Source: Deltaproteobacteria bacterium
GTDB taxonomy: Bacteria > Myxococcota_A > UBA796
NCBI GenBank assembly: GCA_002707085.1
Contig: PALY01000008.1
Span: forward strand, 2,452-14,377
Length of the DNA stretch: 11,926 nucleotides
Direction of reading: 5' to 3'
The position numbers were made by a program, and so were the translations under genes. Positions 7,901-11,926 of the stretch are shown piece after piece. Each line of letters starts with the position of its first letter. Position 1 is the first letter of the stretch. The notes beneath the pieces were generated by a model. The model saw only the letters and a list, made by a program, of their open reading frames with translations. It had not been told where the DNA came from and ran no database searches.

Positions 7901-8869
7901 ATGTACAAGATCATCCTACTCATTGCTTCTTCCTTTACATATGGATGCACAGAAACAGGCATCTCTTCGCTCAATGGTGGCGCCGATGGCGTCAGCGATG
8001 TTCCTGTAGACACAGGCATCAGTTGGGACCGCGAAGATGAAACGGAAGATTCAGAAGAAGACCCAGAAGACGAAGAGCCAAACAATGAGGAAATGCCAGA
8101 AGACGAGGACTCAACCGAAGACGATGAACCCATCGATGTAGAAGAGCCTCCAGAAGACGATTGCGACCATACATCTGACCTGGTCTATGTGATCGATCGA
8201 ACTGACGAAGCCATCTACCTTTTCGATCCCACGGACTACAACTTTGACTTGGTCGGTGAACTGGATTGTGGCATCTTCGCGGGCTCTCCAGGATCCATGT
8301 CGGTCTCACGCGACGGCTACGCCTACGTTCGCTACTCCGACAACACCGTATACCAAGTAGACCTGGAATCGATGGAGTGTGTGGAAACGTCCTATGACGT
8401 AGACTTCGGTGGTTTCGGCATGGGGTATGCAACCAACAGTGGTTCCACCTGGCGAGACCAACTGTATGTCGCAAACTCCAACGAAATCGCTGTGGTCAAC
8501 ACCGATACCTGGAACCTCTCTGTCATCGGAAGCCTGCCGAGCCAATCTGAACTAACGGGCAATGCAGATGGAGAACTATGGGCCATTCTGCCGTTAGAAA
8601 GCCCCGCAAAACTCGTGGAAGTCAATAAAACCGATGGAGCCGTTGTCGATACCATCAATCTGGGCAGCATGCCCAACCCAACAGACATCGACACCTTTGC
8701 CTTTGCCACTTGGGGAGGGGAGTTCTGGGTGTTCATTCGAACCTACGGAATGGGCAGCAGCACGGATGTATACCGAGTCACATCCGGTGGCGTGATGACC
8801 AAAGTGTCCGGAGACACAGGAATGGATGTGGTCGGAGCCGGTGTCTCCACGTGCGCACCCACCGAATGA
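7901..8869 (+). CDS. Lipoprotein with highly acidic linker and beta-propeller-like domain, function unknown
   Basis: The 322-residue product begins with a short signal peptide (KIILLIASSF) and a degenerate lipobox TYG-C16, so it is predicted to be a lipid-anchored envelope protein. 'PVDTGIS' (35-41) precedes a linker of about 45 residues (42-88) made almost wholly of Asp, Glu and Pro. The remainder has repeated beta-strand blocks typical of WD/NHL-like propellers: LVYVIDRTDEAIYLFDP, GSMSVSRDGYAYVRYSDNTVYQVD, FGMGYATNSG, LYVANSNEIAVVNTDTW, ELTGNADGELWAILPL and FAFATWGGEFWVFIR. It ends with VGAGVSTCAPTE. This layout, including the VGAGVSTCAP ending, matches lipoproteins I recall from myxobacteria; their function is unknown. 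Start choice is firm because of the strong Shine-Dalgarno. It is divergent from the LysR gene and probably under its control (inference). Confidence 0.85.
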   Translation: MYKIILLIASSFTYGCTETGISSLNGGADGVSDVPVDTGISWDREDETEDSEEDPEDEEPNNEEMPEDEDSTEDDEPIDVEEPPEDDCDHTSDLVYVIDRTDEAIYLFDPTDYNFDLVGELDCGIFAGSPGSMSVSRDGYAYVRYSDNTVYQVDLESMECVETSYDVDFGGFGMGYATNSGSTWRDQLYVANSNEIAVVNTDTWNLSVIGSLPSQSELTGNADGELWAILPLESPAKLVEVNKTDGAVVDTINLGSMPNPTDIDTFAFATWGGEFWVFIRTYGMGSSTDVYRVTSGGVMTKVSGDTGMDVVGAGVSTCAPTE

Positions 8870-8920
8870 ACCGGGACCGTTCTTTCTCAAGCATGTGCAT
8901 CAAGGTCTGGAGCATATCGG

Positions 8921-8940
8921 TGCAGGAGGATAGGCCTGCA
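8921..8940 (+). repeat. Small inverted repeat upstream of the selenoprotein gene
   Basis: TGCAGG (8921-8926) and CCTGCA (8935-8940) form a 6-bp stem around an 8-base purine-rich loop, AGGATAGG. It ends eight bases before the Shine-Dalgarno of the next gene. There is no T run, so it is not an obvious terminator. The rest of the gap from 8870 to 8958 shows only a weak hairpin-like GAAC...GTTC (8868-8882) followed by TTTCTC, perhaps the end of the lipoprotein transcript. Confidence 0.3.
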
Positions 8941-8958
8941 TGCAAATGAGGAGACGTC

Positions 8959-9306
8959 ATGACGACCGACATCAAATGGTATTACCACCGCAAGTCCTGA
9001 ACGAGTTGCACACGCGCCCAGGAGTTCCTGGGACCCAAGAACATCTCGCAACCTGAATTTGTCATCGCAAACAAGATCAAGATTCATGAAGAAGAGGCTT
9101 TGAGCCTCGCCCGCGATGCCAAGCATATCTGGGTATCGAAGGGGAAAAAGCTCATCAAGTTTGACTTGAGCAATGATGTGTCAGATGAAGAGATTGCGCG
9201 CGTAATATTGGGACGCAGCGGTACACTACGCGCCCCCGCCATTCGTGCTGGAGACACATTTCTCGTGGGCTTCCATCCGGAAGGGTACACCGAGATTTTT
9301 GGGTAA
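8959..9306 (+). CDS. ArsC/Spx-like thioredoxin-fold selenoprotein (Sec at 8998-9000, UxxC motif)
   Basis: The frame reads MTTDIKWYYHRKS, then TGA, then TSCTRAQEFLG and on to a TAA at 9304-9306, with no other stop. This gives 115 residues with selenocysteine at position 14. GAGGAG (8948-8953) lies five bases before ATG 8959, a strong ribosome site that would be pointless for a 13-residue peptide. In ArsC/Spx-like proteins a redox Cys sits right after the first beta strand (WYYHR), often in CxxC form; here TGA occupies the first Cys position, giving U14-T-S-C17. The rest fits the family: a helix, EALSLARDAKHIWVSKGKKLIKFDL, and GRSGTLRAPAIRAGDTFLVGF, where LRAP (90-93) corresponds to the conserved Arg/cis-Pro region. 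A SECIS-like hairpin follows the TGA. It is likely a cytosolic redox enzyme; the substrate is unknown and arsenate reduction is not shown. The alternative is a pseudogene or a short ORF from 9100 without the active site. Confidence 0.85.
9005..9042 (+). promoter_or_regulatory. Bacterial SECIS-like hairpin within the selenoprotein gene
   Basis: CCCAGG (9017-9022) and CCUGGG (9027-9032) form a perfect 6-bp G/C-rich stem closed by the loop AGUU (9023-9026). The loop starts 22 nt after the UGA, within the spacing usual for SelB-dependent bacterial SECIS elements. It has a G in its first two positions and a GU step like the key GU of the E. coli fdhF element. A weak lower helix, GUU (9005-9007) with AAC (9040-9042), may extend it. 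Its fit is inferred from known bacterial SECIS rules, without a folding calculation. Confidence 0.65.
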
Positions 9307-9315
9307 AAACCATCC

Positions 9316-9882
9316 ATGTGGCTGCTACTTTTGATCCAAATCTGCATGGCCGGTGTCCCGGAACCCATTCAACTGACCCCGGCTGAACAGAAACTCATCG
9401 GCAGCGGTGAACTGGTGATTCGGGAAGGTGCTTCGGGTAGCATCACCGCAATCTTAGATGTGCAGGCTTCCAATCAAATCGTTTTGGAAGAAGTCATGAA
9501 TCTTCAAGCCAGAGTAGATGAGGTTCCATCAATCCAGGACCTATCGATCTATCTTCGGCAACCCAACACCATTGGTGGGAAGTGGACGGTGGGCATGTTT
9601 GGTGTGCAGGCACAATTCCATGTGCTGTACACCTTTGATTATGCCAACGGATGGATCACGTTTCGGATGGACGACGAGCGTGTAAACGAACTCAATGCGG
9701 CCGATGGTTCATACCAGACATACCCAGTCAATGGAGGCACACGGCTGATTTACCGATGTGCAGCATCGCCTGAATCCGCGGTACCTGGCTGGGTACGCGA
9801 CATGATTACCGGACGATCAATGAACCAACAACTGACCGGGATCGAAAGCCGCGCAAGAAAACGAAAAAACCCCGGCCAATGA
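9316..9882 (+). CDS. Probable exported SRPBCC/START-like protein
   Basis: The 188-residue product starts with a short hydrophobic stretch (WLLLLIQICMAG) that looks like a minimal signal peptide or anchor with no basic residue before it. The mature part resembles the SRPBCC (START/polyketide-cyclase/COQ10-like) ligand-binding fold: SITAILDVQASNQIVLEEVMNLQARVDEVPSIQDLSIY, then alternating strands with GMFGVQAQFHVLYTFDYANGWITFRMD, and GGTRLIYRCAASPESAVPGWVRDMITGRSMNQQLTGIESRA as the closing strand and long C-terminal helix. These proteins bind hydrophobic ligands in a cavity; the ligand here is unknown. It lies nine bases after the selenoprotein stop, in the same frame, with no clear Shine-Dalgarno, so translational coupling is likely. 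The C-terminal tail is basic (RARKRKN). Confidence 0.7.
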   Translation: MWLLLLIQICMAGVPEPIQLTPAEQKLIGSGELVIREGASGSITAILDVQASNQIVLEEVMNLQARVDEVPSIQDLSIYLRQPNTIGGKWTVGMFGVQAQFHVLYTFDYANGWITFRMDDERVNELNAADGSYQTYPVNGGTRLIYRCAASPESAVPGWVRDMITGRSMNQQLTGIESRARKRKNPGQ

Positions 9883-9929
9883 CCCCAGCATAAAAAACCA
9901 CCCTATTTCGCGTAGAATTAAATTGGCCG
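9873..9929 (+). repeat. 8-bp inverted repeat bracketing the leader of the aminotransferase gene
   Basis: CGGCCAAT (9873-9880) and ATTGGCCG (9922-9929) are perfect inverted copies separated by 41 bases. The first arm overlaps the end of the SRPBCC gene and the second lies three bases before the Shine-Dalgarno AAGGAGGT. TAGAAT (9913-9918), a 5/6 match to a -10 box, sits between the arms without an evident -35. The repeat could be an mRNA structure or a binding site. Confidence 0.35.
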
Positions 9930-9932
9930 AAA

Positions 9933-9940
9933 AAGGAGGT
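9933..9940 (+). promoter_or_regulatory. Strong Shine-Dalgarno of the class III aminotransferase gene
   Basis: AAGGAGGT is nearly a full anti-16S match but stands 13 bases from ATG 9954, longer than ideal. A second ribosome-site-like GGAGG (10013-10017) stands five bases before an in-frame ATG at 10023, so the start of the aminotransferase is not fully settled. Confidence 0.6.
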
Positions 9941-9953
9941 TTGTCGAGAACAT

Positions 9954-11519
9954 ATGAATACCATCTTTTCTCTACGTGCCGACCCCGCTCAAGTGGGGTA
10001 TTCCGCCCATACGGAGGATGGCATGAACGGACCAATGGAAACACTCAAGGCGATTCGCGAATATGCAGGAACTCGAGTCACGCTCGGTCTTAGCGATGAC
10101 ATTTTGGAGAGATTCTTCAAACTTGACCCTTCACTCCCCGCAGCCATCAAAGATGCTGCAAGAATCCACCAGCAACTTCAAGAAGAATACGGTGAACTGC
10201 TCGCCGGAGATGAAACAAAACTCGTCGATTCTCTCCAATCCGAATTCATCAACTTCTATCCGGCCAACACCATCAACCCTTATGTTGCGATGGCAGCAGC
10301 AGGACCCTGGATCATCACCACTCACGGTGCAGTCATTCATGACAACGGTGGCTACGGCATGCTTGGATTGGGGCACTCTCCTTGCTTGATTATGGACGCG
10401 ATGAGCAACACCCACGTGATGGCCAACATCATGACGCCCAACATCAGTCATGCTCGTTTTTCAAAGCGTTTAAAAGCAGAAATCGGCCAACTTCGTGGGC
10501 ACTGCCCCTTCGATAAGTTCATCTGCATGAACTCAGGATCCGAGAGTGTAACGGTAGCATTCCGTATTTCGGATGTGAATGCACTCAACCAAACATCTCC
10601 TGGTGGTCGACACGCAAACAAGCCCGTGAAGATTTTGTCCCTGGTTGGCTCCTTCCACGGCCGTACGGATCGTCCTGCGCAGGCATCTGACTCTTGTATT
10701 CGAACATACAAAAAGAACCTGGCGACCCATGCGTCCAATGAAAACCTGATCACGACTCCGGTCAATGACATCGATGCACTGCGCGCTGCATATGCTCAAG
10801 CAGAAGCGGATGGGTACTTTATTGAGATGATGTTGTTGGAGCCTGTGATGGGTGAAGGCGATCCAGGCCAAAGCATTGACCGCGCCTTTTACGATGTTGC
10901 ACGCGAACTCACACTGGCACACGGAAGCTTACTGTTGGTGGACTCCATTCAAGCCGGTATCCGCGGCACTGGATATCTTTCAATCGTGGACTACCCCGGG
11001 TTTGAAGATTGCCAAGAACCCGACATGGAGACGTACTCCAAAGCACTAAACGCCGGCCAATATCCCTTGTCCGTACTCGCCTGTAATGAACGTGCCTCTC
11101 AACTGTACGTACGTGGCGTCTACGGAAACACCATGACCAGCAACCCAAGAGCTCTTGAAGTCGGGTGCGCTGTACTGGACAACCTCACCGACGAAATTCG
11201 CCAAAACATCCGACTTCGCGGGGAACAAATGGTCGAAGGCCTCAAAGGGCTGATGGTTGAGTTCCCTGAAAAGGTCATTCATGTACAAGGCACTGGACTT
11301 CTGTTTTCCGCAGAACTCGATCCATCTATCGAAGTGGTTGGCTTCAACGGCATCGAAACCTGGCTCCGAAAAAATGGCCTGGGTGTGATTCACGGTGGCG
11401 AAAACTCTTTGCGATTCACCCCACACTTTTTACTCTCCGAAGAAGAAGTGACGCTCTTGGTGGATCTTGTCAGACAGGGCATCCAAGCGTTTATGGCTTG
11501 CGAACAGGCTGCGTCTTAG
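9954..11519 (+). CDS. Class III PLP-dependent aminotransferase, substrate unknown
   Basis: The 521-residue product belongs to the fold-type I, class III (omega) aminotransferases, the family of ornithine, acetylornithine, GABA and lysine-epsilon aminotransferases. Visible landmarks are MNSGSESV (192-199), the PLP-stacking GSFHGRT (232-238), LLVDSIQAGIRGTGY (327-341) with Asp330 for the pyridine nitrogen and Gln333, the Schiff-base lysine Lys363 in YSKALNAGQYPLS, and GNTMTSNPRALE (391-402). It is longer than the ~430-residue norm because of an N-terminal extension of about 100 residues. The usual DE(V/I)QTG is DSIQAG here. Starting at ATG 10023 instead would remove 23 residues. Lysine, diamine or beta-alanine substrates are possible, but no residue I can read decides. 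It has its own Shine-Dalgarno and is probably transcribed separately. Confidence 0.88.
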   Translation: MNTIFSLRADPAQVGYSAHTEDGMNGPMETLKAIREYAGTRVTLGLSDDILERFFKLDPSLPAAIKDAARIHQQLQEEYGELLAGDETKLVDSLQSEFINFYPANTINPYVAMAAAGPWIITTHGAVIHDNGGYGMLGLGHSPCLIMDAMSNTHVMANIMTPNISHARFSKRLKAEIGQLRGHCPFDKFICMNSGSESVTVAFRISDVNALNQTSPGGRHANKPVKILSLVGSFHGRTDRPAQASDSCIRTYKKNLATHASNENLITTPVNDIDALRAAYAQAEADGYFIEMMLLEPVMGEGDPGQSIDRAFYDVARELTLAHGSLLLVDSIQAGIRGTGYLSIVDYPGFEDCQEPDMETYSKALNAGQYPLSVLACNERASQLYVRGVYGNTMTSNPRALEVGCAVLDNLTDEIRQNIRLRGEQMVEGLKGLMVEFPEKVIHVQGTGLLFSAELDPSIEVVGFNGIETWLRKNGLGVIHGGENSLRFTPHFLLSEEEVTLLVDLVRQGIQAFMACEQAAS

Positions 11520-11521
11520 GC

Positions 11522-11541
11522 GGTTCGCAACACCCCGAACC
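11522..11541 (+). terminator. Hairpin after the aminotransferase gene, weak terminator candidate
   Basis: GGTTCG (11522-11527) and CGAACC (11536-11541) form a 6-bp stem with an 8-base loop two bases after the stop codon. No T tract follows. A second small stem, GTGC/GCAC (11552-11555 and 11562-11565), comes next. Either could serve as a factor-dependent or structural transcript end. Confidence 0.3.
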
Positions 11542-11546
11542 CGTGA

Positions 11547-11926
<380 letters not shown>

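Noticed and set aside
8019..8474. Long minus-strand ORFs opposite the second lipoprotein gene
   Set aside because: They are Arg/Ser/His-rich antisense shadows of the acidic linker and propeller codons, with no ribosome site or family resemblance.
8998..9000. TGA read as tryptophan (variant genetic code)
   Set aside because: Several genes in the window end cleanly at TGA, including all the ATGA overlaps (ilvD, ilvC, ilvG, ilvM), so TGA works as a stop here. Trp also makes no sense at the redox position.
8959..9306. Reading this locus as a pseudogene with a nonsense mutation, or as a short gene starting at 9100
   Set aside because: The rest of the frame is intact, the ribosome site and ATG are strong, the TGA falls precisely at the redox Cys column, and a SECIS-like hairpin follows. 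A start at 9100 would lack the active site and half of the thioredoxin fold.
8959..9306. Naming the ArsC-like protein arsenate reductase (arsC)
   Set aside because: The UxxC arrangement and surroundings do not show the canonical arsenate reductase active-site context, and no ars genes are nearby. The fold assignment is safe but the substrate is not.

Overview
The window looks like chromosomal DNA of a Gram-negative, Myxococcota/Deltaproteobacteria-like bacterium with GC near one half by eye. The main support for this is two outer-membrane-type lipoproteins with a lipobox, a short 'DTG' motif, a very acidic low-complexity linker and then a Cys-containing or beta-propeller-like domain. I know these architectures mainly from myxobacterial relatives. 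The taxonomy is an inference.

Bases 1-5998 hold a tightly packed branched-chain amino-acid operon in the order ilvD(partial)-ilvC-ilvG-ilvM-ilvE-ilvA. The first four junctions are ATGA stop/start overlaps and the last is a 13-base overlap, so the operon is probably translationally coupled. Together these genes cover every committed step from threonine and pyruvate to isoleucine and valine. The acetolactate synthase is the IlvGM (AHAS II-like) type, and the threonine deaminase lacks the C-terminal regulatory domain. A 7-bp hairpin overlaps the ilvA stop codon.

Bases 6000-8870 hold two secreted lipoproteins of unknown function on the + strand, with a LysR-type regulator on the - strand between them. 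The regulator is divergent from the second lipoprotein.

Bases 8959-9882 hold the most notable locus. A small ArsC/Spx-like thioredoxin-fold protein has an in-frame TGA (8998-9000) exactly where the first Cys of a CxxC motif is expected, giving U-T-S-C. A strong Shine-Dalgarno precedes the gene, and a G/C-rich hairpin with an AGUU loop lies 22 nt after the TGA, as expected for a bacterial SECIS. Conventional gene calling would report only a truncated ORF from 9100. It is followed after 9 nt by a probable exported SRPBCC/START-like protein.

Bases 9954-11519 encode a class III PLP-dependent aminotransferase. Bases 11622-11926 hold the start of a FadH-like 2,4-dienoyl-CoA reductase (GTG start), preceded by an inverted repeat that may be an operator. 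No gap without a gene exceeds about 125 bases. I saw no tRNA, rRNA, CRISPR array, insertion sequence or phage gene.
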